Below are positions 1 through 9,966 of a stretch of DNA of 64,000 nt, piece by piece. The notes beneath the pieces were generated by a model. It ran no database searches and was not told the DNA's origin. It worked only from the letters and a program-made list of their open reading frames with translations. Numbering within the stretch: position 1 is the first letter of the stretch; each line of letters begins with the position of its first letter. The translations under genes were made by a program, and so were the position numbers. The stretch lies in the NCBI RefSeq assembly GCF_004798865.1, contig NW_025335268.1:1034527-1098526 (forward strand), written 5' to 3'. This DNA comes from Varanus komodoensis (lineage: Eukaryota > Chordata > Lepidosauria > Squamata > Varanidae).

Positions 1-2131
1 TGTTTTTTTGTTAGAGATCTTATAACTTAGAGGTCTACATAACTTGCCATTATTTATCTTCTCCAACTGATATGATTGCCAAAAAGAATGAGTTATTTTG
101 GGATGAGGGTGGATCTGTTACCTTGGAATGCAGGAGGATCCCTAAGACTTATGAAGCTGGGGACTCTTCACACACCTTTGCGAATCTGAAGGGAGACCCA
201 GGACAGTATATCTGCCATTGGGCTGATAAACTTGACCTCCGAAAACAGGTGGGTTTAATTAGGAGATCATCTTAGCCTTTAGGTATACAAGTCCCAAGAG
301 TGTCAGAGGTGAGGAACCTCAACACATACCTGAGCAATGGAGGTGTGGTGTGCTGGCCATCCTCTGGGTTCTGCCCATTGCTGCTCTTCTGAGATTCCTG
401 GTAACAAAAGGAGAACAGAACAGATGTGCTTAGCAATCTTGTATGTGATGCTATATCATTTGGCCTGCTTATAGGTGGTAGTGTAATGCACTGTGTCATT
501 TAGTTTCTAATAAACTATTCAGTTCTCATTCACTAGTCCATCCTTCATCCACCCTTCTGGATCCAAATAGAAGAACCACTTGCAGCTGGCAATATACCAC
601 CCTATAATTAATGTAATCTGACTTATCCTTAAGAAGGCATTTTGCAATTTTTTCCAGTGGGGCTATATTTTCCTCACCCATAACAGAGTTGGGAAACTGC
701 TTCCCCCACAATGATTTTAAAAACAGATTCTACTGGTTATTCCCTTTGGGGTGGGGGAGAAGTCAGCATCTGCTGAATACTTTTTGATGCTGTTGAGTGT
801 ACAGCTTCAACACTAATTTTCCACTTGAGTCTTTCCTTAAAGCATTTTTGAAGGCGATACACTACTCAATGGGCTGACCACCCATTGTCCATTTATTGTC
901 CAAACACACTATCTTAAGTTTTGCTTAATAGATACTAAGATGTCCTTATTACAAAAGAGGATGAACATTCTTTGCAGTTAAATTTGATTAATTGACAACA
1001 GGACTAAAACATCTGCATACATTGGAATTGAAATTTTACCCAGTTAAAAAGTGGGTTGCAGGCAGAGAAGGCAAGTGAAGCCATCTCTTGTACTTCACTG
1101 TGGACAAAGAAATTCAGTAAGAAAGAAACCAGAATACTTTCCTGCCTGACCTTATGAAGATATCAATGCCCCAGATCCTTAACCTCTCAAAAATGCATTT
1201 ACAGCATGCACTCATTTCAGAAATGAACATGAAAATAATGTGTACATCTGAGAAAATGTAAAGATGGGAGAAGGATATGTACCTTAGCTAATGGGAGAAG
1301 GAAATGTACCTTTCAAAGGAAAGCACAATTGATGTATGCATTTGAGAAATTGCACATGAAAATGTGCATAGATTTTCCCGGAAAAGGAAAAAGAAAAAAA
1401 AAAAAAACAAAACAAAACAAAACCCAAGGCTTGCAATCTGACATGGAGTCAAGTCCAACTGCACTTTTAGATGAAGTTGGAGAAATGTGGTGGCCTTGAC
1501 TTGCTTATTTGCACATGGCGCTGCGTTTTTAGCGCCATTATGACCGGCTCCTTTTGCTGCCGGTCCTCTCTTGATCGCATCAGTATCACTTGATTGACAG
1601 GCAGAACGACAGTGAGTGCTGTGCCAGTTTCACCATCGCTAGTGAGGCTGTTGGCTCCAATGGCACTTGGGTGGTGTATCTACTCTGAACTTCAGTCTGC
1701 ACCGTAAGTAAGCTGCCCACATTGCTGATCTCTATCCTCACATTAGTTCAGTACCATAGACAGTGCCTTAAAAAGTTCAGACTACCACCCGGTGTGAATG
1801 CACTGCTTCCTCGCTGTTGGAGCTCCTGGCCACCACTTGCTCCCACCGGAACGGCAGACAGTGAAGAAGCAGCTCGTGATGGTGAAGAAAAGGAGCAACT
1901 CCAGGGTCTCGTGACAGCAGCACCATGCTAGAGGGTTGACCCTTGGCCGGGTCTTGACCAGGCCTACTCTTGATGTTGGATTTGACCACAGAAGAATGCA
2001 TTTTGTATAAGGAGTTAATCCAAAAGTATACTGAAGGGGCATGGGCAACCAGCTATATCTACCAATGCAGCATTTGCAGAAACAAAATTCAGATATGAAA
2101 GTGGCTAACAGGCATTGTTGGCCACCATATC
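1..2131. other. No recognised gene; unclassified AT-rich sequence with a twin hairpin
   Basis: I see no exon structure or long conserved reading frame. The stretch is mostly AT-rich. It has an A-rich tract near 1390-1425 and, at 1515-1565, two adjacent perfect hairpins (listed separately). The part from about 1500 to 2060 carries more CpG than its surroundings and could be an old element that I do not recognise. The small open frames here look random in composition. Confidence 0.5.
1515..1565. other. Two adjacent perfect hairpins
   Basis: ATGGCGCT at 1515-1522 pairs with AGCGCCAT at 1531-1538 (8-bp stem, 8-nt loop). Three bases later GACCGGC at 1542-1548 pairs with GCCGGTC at 1559-1565 (7-bp stem, 10-nt loop). 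Both stems are perfect and GC-rich in otherwise ordinary sequence, and both loops are T-rich. There is no T-run directly after the second stem that would suggest a pol III terminator. The role is unknown: it may be part of a transposon end or chance. Confidence 0.5.
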
Positions 2132-2395
2132 GAGGCAGTTTGGCATAGTGGTGTTAGTGCTGGGCTAGCACTTAAGAGATCCAAGTTCCAGTCCACACTT
2201 GACCATGAAGCTTTTTGTGTGACTTTGGGCCTGTCACAGATTCTGGCCTAACCTACCTCACAGGGTTGTGGTGAGGATAAAAGAGAGAAGAGGAGAACCT
2301 TGTAACCCTTATTGGGCTTGTTGTAAGAGGAAGAGAGGCAGGATATAAATGCAATAGAAATAGTAGAAGTAGTAGCAAAAGTAGTAATAAATCAG
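2132..2395 (+). repeat. tRNA-derived SINE, Sauria type
   Basis: The head near 2140-2165 reads as the usual tRNA-like start (…gtggtgttagtgctgggctagc). A degenerate B-box follows around 2187-2198 (agttccagtcc). The body has the diagnostic order of short blocks: 'tgactttgggcc' near 2220, 'acctacctcacagggttg' near 2253, 'gtgaggataaaa', then 'gcaggatataaatgcaat' near 2338. The tail is an imperfect (AGTAGT)n. These blocks are shared in the same order with the copies at 53.1 and 63.7 kb. It looks full length and moderately diverged. It is not a functional tRNA gene. Confidence 0.85.
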
Positions 2396-2439
2396 CATTG
2401 GGGCAAAGTCTAGAGGAAGCCGTCCCTGCAGTATTCACA

Positions 2440-3500
2440 TACTTACTCTTATGCTTGGCCCATTTCTGCAAAGCAAGCCAAGCCAAGAGGAAGTGCACGA
2501 ATGCTTGCAAAACTAAGGCTGTGCAGTCAACAAGCTTCTTCTGTGCCAAAGTCTGCAGGTGACTCAGAAAAGAGACACTATTGGAGCAACAATCATGTGG
2601 AGCTCCATTTCTGGGGAGCCTCGTGCAACCAGCTTTCTTCCACATCAGCTGCAAAGGCCCAAATGGCTGATCCTCATGGCATGGAAGAGGGATGCTGCTA
2701 GTAGTTGTGCTGGATTCTTGAACAATGGAGCCCCATGAAATCACTTTCAATGTCCTTCTCCCATGCCATGTGTTGCAACTGCAAGAGGCACAGAAGCGGG
2801 GCGCTGCTTGCACAGTGTGTGGGGCTCAGTTCTTGCTGAGCATCCCACAAACACTGGACGTGCTCACCATGAACTTGGACTCTGGGCTGCTGCAAAGTGG
2901 ACCAGAGTCCAGGAGCCAAGCCCAGGGAATCTGAAGGATCCCCATCCCTAAATGAATCGCTTGCACATCTGTAAATGATGCTGATAATTTCCTCAAGGCA
3001 CATTTTTAAAATGATGCTGTCGTAGAAAACTGGTGTGCAGCATGTCTATGGTGCATGGCCAATGGGCAACAGCATTGCTTATTGCTTGGAAGAGAGAAAG
3101 GGAGGACATGATCAGATAATTATCCTCCAAATATAAGTAACAGATATCTAGTGTAGGGATAGGTGAGTGATCTACTTTTGGGGGTGGGAATCCATTGGAA
3201 TCCCTGGGCTCTGGTCCCCAGACTCCAGCCTGCTTTCCCTTTGCCAGGAGTTTGACTACCTGGGAAGTGCACTAAGCATTCACACAGGTGCCACCAGGAA
3301 CGGAACCCATGCTAGCCCGGCACAACTGGCATCCCTCTCCCATGTGCGTGACTTGCAGCCTTTGTATGTGCTGCATTTGGCACAGAAGAAAGCTACTGCT
3401 TGAACCACCGGATTCTTGCAACGGTTTCTTCTCTGCTTGGCTTGCTTTCAGAGACAGGGCCAAGAATGAAGGCAGGGGCAAGACGAAGGCTGTGAACTGA
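2440..3500. repeat. Unclassified inverted pair of about 200-270 bp
   Basis: The segment at about 2452-2720 resembles the reverse complement of about 3290-3480. Shared words in the same order include 'aagcaagccaag', 'cttcttctgtgccaaa', 'gagggatgc' and 'agttgtgc'. The arms are separated by about 550 bp. I do not recognise the family. The similarity is by eye and patchy, so old copies of a dispersed repeat in opposite orientation are more likely than one element with long inverted ends. Confidence 0.35.
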
Positions 3501-3954
3501 AGAGGGACAGATTCCGAGGGGCTTCATTGCAGCCCTACTCCGATGTATGTTAGAGGTTAGAGGATCTGGGAAGAGTGGACTTAAAACTCTGTTTAGTGAC
3601 GAAGCTCAGTTGGGTGAGGTTGGCCTGTTGCTTGTTTTTCAGTCTAAGCTACCTGTATTGTGGAGATGCAGTGGGAAGGACTGTTGCCTTGATCTCCTTG
3701 AAGGTCAGTTATAGTACAAACGTATTGCATGAATAAGGATTATATATATATATATGCGAGAAAAAGCTGTCTTCTTGGTCAGGAATGATGCAGGGAGTGT
3801 CATACATCTGTTCAAAAACAGCAATAATAATAATTTGAGAAGATATTAAATGCACATTTAAAAGATACATGAGGGAGTGTAATATGGATCAAAGGAAATG
3901 TGCTGTTGGACCATGAATGTGGTGCAGTTGCCATCACCAGCTCTTTATGGAGTC
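3501..3954. other. No gene seen
   Basis: Unclassified sequence with a short (TA)n run near 3740-3755. No family or coding signal is visible. Confidence 0.4.
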
Positions 3955-4294
3955 ATCCTGTTAGAGAGGGCCTTTAGGTGATCTAGTCCAAGTCTTGCTT
4001 GATTCAGGAAATCTAGAACTAGAGAAACTGTAACAAATTGCTGTCTAGGCTCTGTCTGAAGGTCACTAAGGATTTCACAATTAATTGACTCTCAGTTGTT
4101 TCTTCTGATGTTCAAGCCAAGTCTACTGTCCTGTAACGTAAGTACATTAGATCTAGTTATCTCCTCTGGGACAGAAATCTTTGCCTTCTTCTATGTGACA
4201 GTCACTCATGTCTTTGAAGGGGGCTGGCATCACACCCATGCATTAGACTCTCCTTTCTCCACTGAAACATGTCTGGTCCACTTTTCCTCATAGG
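3955..4294 (-). repeat. CR1 LINE, 3' portion (continues beyond an inserted SINE)
   Basis: Read on the minus strand this is the 3' region of a CR1-clade LINE. The plus strand shows 'gtgatctagtccaag', 'gattcaggaaatctagaac' and 'cacttttcctcatagga', matching the reverse complement of the common sauropsid CR1 3' end. The same element resumes after a SINE insertion at about 4531. The copy is old, with many changes and no open frame of the reverse transcriptase left. Confidence 0.7.
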
Positions 4295-4530
4295 ACCAGT
4301 GTGGAGCCCTGTTTGGAGTGCTGGACTGGGATTTGGGAGATCCAGGTGCTGGTCTCTTCTCAGCCATGATGCTCTATGGCTGACTTAGGGCTGGTCCCTG
4401 ACTCTCAGCCTGCCTCTCACAAGGAGGCTGTGGTGAGGATAAAATGGAGAGAAGGTGGACCATAAACAGCCTTTGGTTTCTTGTGGGAAGAAGAAAGATG
4501 GGCTAGAAGTATAATTAATAATAATAAACA
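4295..4530 (+). repeat. Sauria-type SINE nested in CR1
   Basis: The order matches the other SINE copies: 'ccagtgtggag' head, 'gagtgctggactggga' near 4316, 'tgacttagggctgg' near 4380, 'ctgtggtgaggataaaatgg' near 4428, and an (ATA)n-like tail near 4510-4527. CR1 sequence lies on both sides in the order expected for one element, so the SINE inserted into the CR1 after it was in place. Target duplication is not clear (possibly 'aggac'/'aagac'). Confidence 0.8.
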
Positions 4531-4655
4531 AGACTTGTTTTCCATAGCCTTGACCACCTTCATTGCCTTCTTGTGATCCTGTTCCAATTTGTCTACATCC
4601 TTCCTAAATACAGTGTCCAGAACTGGACACAATACCCTAGATGAGGTCTGATTAG
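4531..4655 (-). repeat. CR1 LINE, upstream continuation of the interrupted copy
   Basis: The plus strand reads '…ttccatagccttgaccacc', 'ccaatttgtctacatcctt', 'tgtccagaactggacac' and 'gatgaggtctgattagtg'. These are the next blocks expected on the reverse complement of CR1 after the part that ends at 4294. An (ATATT)n-like run follows at about 4664-4690. Confidence 0.65.
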
Positions 4656-4723
4656 TGAAGATTTATAATTATATTATATTATATTATATTTTGAATTGCA
4701 CAGAAGTGACCTTTTGTAGATAT

Positions 4724-4856
4724 TGGGTTCAATCCAGGTTTAGCTGTACTTCAAGCAAAGCCTTTGAAATCAATACAACTTAAATCACTTGTGATTAACT
4801 TAATTCTGTTTGCTTTCTAAGTGGGTCTAAGTACAGCTAAATCTGGGTCTCACCCA
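4724..4856. repeat. MITE-like inverted-repeat element, about 133 bp
   Basis: The ends are imperfect inverted repeats of about 28 bp. The left end begins TGGGTTCAATCCAGG and the right end reverse-complements to TGGGTGAGACCCAG; both continue as TTTAGCTGTACTT. The centre carries 'cttaaatcacttgtgatta', itself partly palindromic. The layout matches small non-autonomous DNA elements common in sauropsid genomes. Target duplication is not evident, so superfamily is not assigned. Confidence 0.6.
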
Positions 4857-6180
4857 TCCTCTTTCCAGCCTCGTGTTTTTGGCATAAATGGCACAATGTA
4901 CTGGCAAGCCCTGCCATGCAAGTCCCATTGAAAGGGAGAGGCTCACAGTATCACAGTTCCTTTTCACCATCCACAAGAACCACCTGGTAGATTGTGCCCA
5001 CCTTTCTCTGACAATCTGCCATTTTGTATAAGTTTGTACTCTGGGGAGAAGGAAAAGTCTGTCCGAGGTATTTTCATGTTATACATCTGTAGTCCCATCA
5101 AGATTTTGAAATAAAATGTGAAAACACACCCAGCCAACAGATTCAAGTTGCTCTTAGATGACTGGGTGCTTGTGGCGGCTCAGTGCCATTCCAAGCGAAG
5201 GGACCTGCTCCTATTAAATTGAAAACTCACCAAATTGTGACCAGAGTTTTTACTCTGTCTCTCTGTCTCTCAGTGCTTCTCTCCCCGAATGAAATATGCA
5301 ACTGCAGTACAGCAGAAAGAAATATCACTGAAAGACCATTTTTGCTGAGGATCTGAATAAAAAGGGACTGTTTTGTTGAGTGGATCTTATGAACAAAATG
5401 GAAAATTGTGTCTGCATGTGGAGTGGAAAGGATAAACACAGGAGGTGGAGCTAGATAAGGAAAAACGATTAAGTTCTTGCCTGAAAGTCGTTAAGCTGTT
5501 GTCTTAAGCTCACTTTATCAGAGTTATTGCTGCTTATTCATAATAGCACTAAGCAACAGATGTTCACCTGGCCAAACAAGGCTCTTGAAAGAAAGCGATC
5601 CATATGCTGTGGGGAGAGTGGCGTGATCTGATTCTTAGAAAGAAAGAAAGGTTCTTGTTTCCTTGTATTTGTTAAAGCTTAATCAAAGCGGGCTGGGGAG
5701 TTTAATGAAAGAGAGAAAAGGGCCAAAGGTAAACAACTCAGAATCAAAATGAAATTATAAAAGTTTGGAAGAGATTCAAGGACCTTTCTTAAACAGCAGC
5801 AAAAAGGCAAACACAAGAGACTTACCAAAAGAGACAAATGAATTTTAAAAGCATACAAAATCGTATAAAGAATCCCCAGATGAGAAGAGGTTATAGCTCC
5901 ATTGCAGACAAACTGTGCAGGGCATAAACTCAGTAATTTTAGACAGAAAAAAGTGTAATTCCCAGCATGCCCCCAGCTAGCCATTTTTCTTTCTAAGGTT
6001 TGCATAGGATTGCAGCTTAAACAGCCTTTTTCCAGGGTACTCTGGGAACAGTAGTGCTGTTAATGTGAAGATGAATTGGGCTGGGATAGTGATTGCTCTA
6101 CAACGAAACTCGCACCTCTTCTCACCACACTGTGATTCCCAGGGAAGAAATCATGACCACTTAAGCAATGCTTACTAGAG
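4857..6180. other. No gene seen
   Basis: A long stretch without a recognised element. It contains a short TCTG-rich run near 5253-5272 and a (GAAA)n run near 5638-5648. The segment at about 5950-6130 has 'attcccagcatgcc' and 'tgattcccaggg' motifs that recur in palindromic lizard repeats, so part of it may be an old DNA element. No exon signal was found. Confidence 0.4.
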
Positions 6181-6182
6181 CT

Positions 6183-6369
6183 TTTTGCCTGAGTGGAGTC
6201 GTGTTTGGACTACTGGACTGGGACTCAGAAGATTTCAGTCACCACTCAGCTTTGGACCAGGCACTGACTCTCAGTCCAAGTTCCCTCATAGGATTGTTGC
6301 AAAGATAACATGGCTCGGGTATCTTTTCTAGAAGGAGAAAAGGCAGGATAAAAATATAATAAATAATTC
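6183..6369 (+). repeat. Sauria-type SINE
   Basis: 'ggactactggactgggactc' near 6209, 'ggaccaggcactgactctcag' near 6254, 'ataggattgttgcaaagata' near 6290 and 'aaaggcaggataaaaatata' near 6339 follow the SINE order. The tail (ATAAATAA) directly abuts the BovB 3' end on the other strand. The 5' head is weak, so the copy may be slightly truncated or diverged. Confidence 0.75.
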
Positions 6370-6372
6370 AGT

Positions 6373-7066
6373 GTTGTTGTTCAGTAACAAAATCATGCCT
6401 GACTCTTCGTGACCCATGGGCAACATTCTTCCAGGTTCTCCTGTCCTCCACCATCCCCTGGAGTACACTCAAGCCCACACCCACCTCTCCAGTGACCCCA
6501 TCCAGCCACCTCAACCTCTGCCATCCCCTTCTCCTTTTGCTTTCAATCATTCCCAGCATCAGGGTCTTTTCCAGTGAGTCCTTCCTTCTCATTAGGTGGC
6601 CAAAGGATTTGAGCTTCTAAAGAGCAGGCAGGGTTGATTTCCTTCAGGGGGACTCACAGGAGTGTTCTCCAACACCACAATTCAAAAGCATCAACTCTTC
6701 AGTGCCCAGTCCAACTCTCACAGCCATACATCACAACTGAGAAAACCATAGCTTTGACGATACGAACTTTTGTTGGCAGGAAGAGGTCTCTGCTTTTTAG
6801 TATGCTGTCTAGATTTGCCATAGCTTTTCTCCCAAAGAGCAAGCATCTTTTAATTTCTTGGTTGCAGTCACCATCTGTGGTGATCTTGGAGCCCAAGAAA
6901 ATAAAATATGTCACTACCTCCATTTATCCCCATATATTTTCCAGGAAGTGATAGAACCAGATGCCATGATCTTAGTTTTCTTATTGTTGAGTTTCAAGCC
7001 AACTTTTGCACTCTCCCTTTTCATCCTCATCAAGAGGCTCTTTAGTTCCTCTTCACTTTCTGAAAC
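6373..7066 (-). repeat. BovB (RTE-clade) LINE, 3' end, 5' truncated
   Basis: On the minus strand the translation contains BovB ORF2 C-terminal blocks: 'FLGSKITTDGDCNQEIKR', 'GRKAMANLDSILKSRD', 'MVFSVVMYGCESWT' (6923-6699) and then 'MRRKDSLEKTLMLGMI', 'WLDGVTGEVGVG' (6592-6368). The two stretches lie in different frames, so this copy is frameshifted and dead. The 3' untranslated end reads as 'gttgttgttcagt' on the plus strand at about 6375, the usual BovB terminus. Only the last ~0.7 kb is present, typical of 5' truncation by target-primed reverse transcription. Confidence 0.93.
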
Positions 7067-7169
7067 AGTTCAATACTTCTCTCAAAATGTGTGTTTTTTC
7101 ACAGAGAAATTGCGGGACAATTTCACACAGGTAGGGCTCTCAAAAGTAGGGCTCAGAGGCTGAAGCATA

Positions 7170-7172
<3 letters not shown>

Positions 7173-7235
<63 letters not shown>
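7173..7235. repeat. (TC)n microsatellite
   Basis: An uninterrupted run of about 31 TC units. The Ser-Leu and Arg-Glu low-complexity frames across it are artefacts of the dinucleotide. Confidence 0.98.
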
Positions 7236-7238
<3 letters not shown>

Positions 7239-8684
7239 ATTGCAGCCTCTACAATGAGAAACCAGTGCTGTGTCTGGCTCAGTAGAACAGGTGGAATGAA
7301 CTCTGCACCAGAATCTACTCTCCAATATCTTGGAAGTTTCCTTTCCTGAATCCAGAGGCTTTTTTTCCTGCTTCATTCTCAGGGAAAGTGATCATTCCTT
7401 TCTGAATTGATCTGGGTGGCAGCTTAGTTGACCCATCACTGTGTGGTGGCCAAAGCAGTGATGCATTGTCTCCTTCCCCTCACAGATGTCTCTGCTGCTC
7501 TGCAGCTTCCTGGGCTGCCCGGGCTTCCTGAGCTGAATGTGAAGGAACCACTTAACACTGTTTTTGCTTGAGCTTAAGCTGAAGTGTGTGAAGACCAGGA
7601 GGCCACAGGTTTCTAGAGAGATGAAAGGTACAATGGAAGGAAGAATTCTCATGCTCACCCCATGATTGCCTCGTAAAGAAGGTAAACACAAGAACCCTGA
7701 ACCGAGCCCTTGAGAAGTTTGCTGAAATGTTCTTCTGCTCTGAGCTGCTTTTCAAAAACATGTTTTCCTCTCCAATTGAATGAAGATAGTTAAAAGAAGA
7801 GACATTTTCAGCATAGCACTAGCGTTTCAACAAGCAATACTGTCATTGCTGAAAGCCATGACTAACGTGATCCCATTGATTTCAGTGGCTCTGCTTTAAG
7901 TATTAGTCAGTATGGGGTATTGCCACGACCATCTTCAGTGACATTTGCAAATTACATGGCTCACAAACAGCTTTTGTATTCCAGGTATCCTTCACTTTTC
8001 ACCACTCCCAAAGCAATCTATCCTCCCATTTTTTGCTGCCTGGGTCAAAGACCGAGACGGTATCCTCTCCTCTTCCACGTACACGCATCAGCTGAATCTG
8101 CCTTCAGCTCTGTCAGTGGAGCAGCAGGCTAGCTTGGGGGTGGGTGTACGTGTGGCATGCAGCTCTCCCTCTAGCACCCTGTTGCCACCCCAAACATCCG
8201 CTGCCTGCAGCAAGCTAATGGCAAGGCTACCTCTGCCTACCATCACCCACCGCTTTCTCTTGCCACCCCAGTGTGTTCAGGCAAGATCTGCTTGCTTTGC
8301 TAGAACTTCTTTATCAGGACTCCTAACTACACAGAAAGTTCCACTTGTACCTGAGCAGAAGCCTGCTTTAGAGAAGCCTGTTTAATCCAGGGTAAGGCCA
8401 ACATACAAAGGAATGTTTGGGGTAGGGCCTGTGGTTGTGAGTCCTCATGCCCTCTATCAGGGTTAATATTTCCTGTTGAGGCATAACACCTGAACTGGGG
8501 ATTCCTGCCTTGTCTACGAATTCTTTGCTGCAATTTGAAGGGGGTCCTGCCTGTGAAAACTCTCTGCTCTTTGCAGCCCTGAACATCAACTACAAGCAAT
8601 TTTATGCATGCACAGGGTTGTATCTGGCTCTGGTGTAATTCAACTCTTATTCATTTCCACGAGTCTATTCTAAGTAGGACTATC
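7236..8684. other. No gene seen; one short MITE-like scrap
   Basis: Unclassified sequence. About 7850-7912 ('gatcccattgatttcagtgg', 'ctttaagtattagtcag') resembles the core of a small sauropsid inverted-repeat DNA element. About 8100-8300 is C-rich with 'ttgccacccca' repeated near 8181 and 8262. A reading frame spans 7945-8385, but it shows no domain or codon signal that I can defend. Confidence 0.4.
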
Positions 8685-9065
8685 TATTTATTTATTTAGG
8701 AGGCTTCTATGCCACCCCATTCGCCAAAGCCTCGGGGCGGCTCACAATAATAAATAAATAAACACAATATAAAAACAATATAATTTGAGTCGACCTGGCC
8801 AAAAATAAATAAATAAATACATAATATTAACAATTAAAATAATGTTTGAATAAAAAGGTCTTCGCCTGGCGCTGAGAAACAAATAACGACGGTGCCAGGC
8901 AGACCTCTCTGGGGAGCGTATTCCATAGATTGGGTGCCACTGCAGAGAAAGCCCTCCTCTGGGTACTCACCCTCTTAATATCATTTACAGACGGTTCCCG
9001 GAGAAGGGCCTCTCCTGCTGATCTCAAGCGGCGGGTGGGCATAGAACTAATCTTGAAAATAATCA
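8685..9065 (-). repeat. L2-clade LINE, 3' end
   Basis: On the minus strand the translation gives the L2 ORF2 C-terminus: 'ALLREPSVNDIKRVSTQRRAFSAV', 'NLWNTLPREVCLAPSLFV' and 'RQAKTFLFKHYF'. The 3' untranslated part reads on the plus strand as '(TTTA)n … aagcctcggggcggctcaca' at 8690-8750, a tail shared with the neighbour at 9330. It is 5' truncated at about 9065. This copy and the next are in the same orientation, only about 260 bp apart. Confidence 0.88.
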
Positions 9066-9329
9066 TTACTCAGGGTTGAAATGACGGAGGACAGTTCCGT
9101 GGGTGCTATACAACCTGTCCTGCACCCACTAAGCTAATTTGCTGCTCCCGGGTCATTCTTCCATCAATGGTATTATGGGAAGGTCCAGATATTGCTCCAC
9201 CTGGGTTTTCTCTCTGGAATGGCACGGACACCCTTTTAATCCTTTTCCTGGGCACACAGTGACTTTGGCTAGTGCTGGTCCTGGCCAATGCTCTGTTATG
9301 TAGGCATCCCATTGTGCTACACCATTTTA

Positions 9330-9966
9330 TTTATTTATTTATTTATTTATTTAAAACATTTTTATGCCGTCCCCATCGCAACAAAGCCTCGGGGCGGCTT
9401 ACAACAAAAACAAAGTTATACAATAAAAATATTAAAACCCGGTGCTTAAAAATTTTAAAATCCTACAAATAGCCAATAAACTAACACTTAAAATAAGTTT
9501 TAAATAAAAAGGTCTTAGCCTGGCGCCAAAAAACAAATAATGACGGCGCCAGGCAGATCTCTCTGAGGAGCTCATTCCATAGGTGGGGCGCCACCGCAGA
9601 GAAGGCCCTCCTCCGGGTACTCACCCTCCTAATATCATTCACAGAGGGTTCCCGGAGAAGGGCATCTGCTGCCGATCTAAAGGGCTGGGAGGGCATATAT
9701 GGATGCAAGAGTTCCTTTAGATACCCAGGTCCCAAGCTGTTGAGGGCTTTATAGGTCATAACCAACACCTTGAATTGGGCCCGGACTTCAATCGGGAGCC
9801 AGTGGAGCTGACGGAGGACTGGGGTTATATGAGAACAACGCCCAGTCCCCGTCAGCAGCCTGGCAGCTCTATTCTGCACCAATTGAAGTATCCGGACCGT
9901 CTTCAAGGGTAGCCCCACGTAGAGCGCATTGCAGAAATCTAATCGGGATTTTAGCTGAGCCACTTC
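9330..9966 (-). repeat. L2-clade LINE, 3' end with open reverse-transcriptase C-terminus
   Basis: The minus-strand frame from about 9966 to 9481 stays open and carries 'KSRLDFCNALYVGLPLKT', 'RILQLVQNRAARLLTGTGR', 'HITPVLRQLHWLPIEVRAQF', 'KVLVMTYKALNSLGPGYL', 'AFSAVAPHLWNELLREI' and 'RQAKTFLFKTYF'. These are the thumb and C-terminal blocks of L2-clade reverse transcriptases. The open frame means a fairly young copy, but the catalytic YxDD region is absent (5' truncation), so it cannot move. The tail is (TTTA)n at 9330-9353. Confidence 0.92.

Noticed and set aside
2253-2813. 186-codon minus-strand frame with a poly-Leu stretch
   Set aside because: The leucines come from the SINE tail repeat; the rest covers unclassified repeat-like sequence with no domain or start context.
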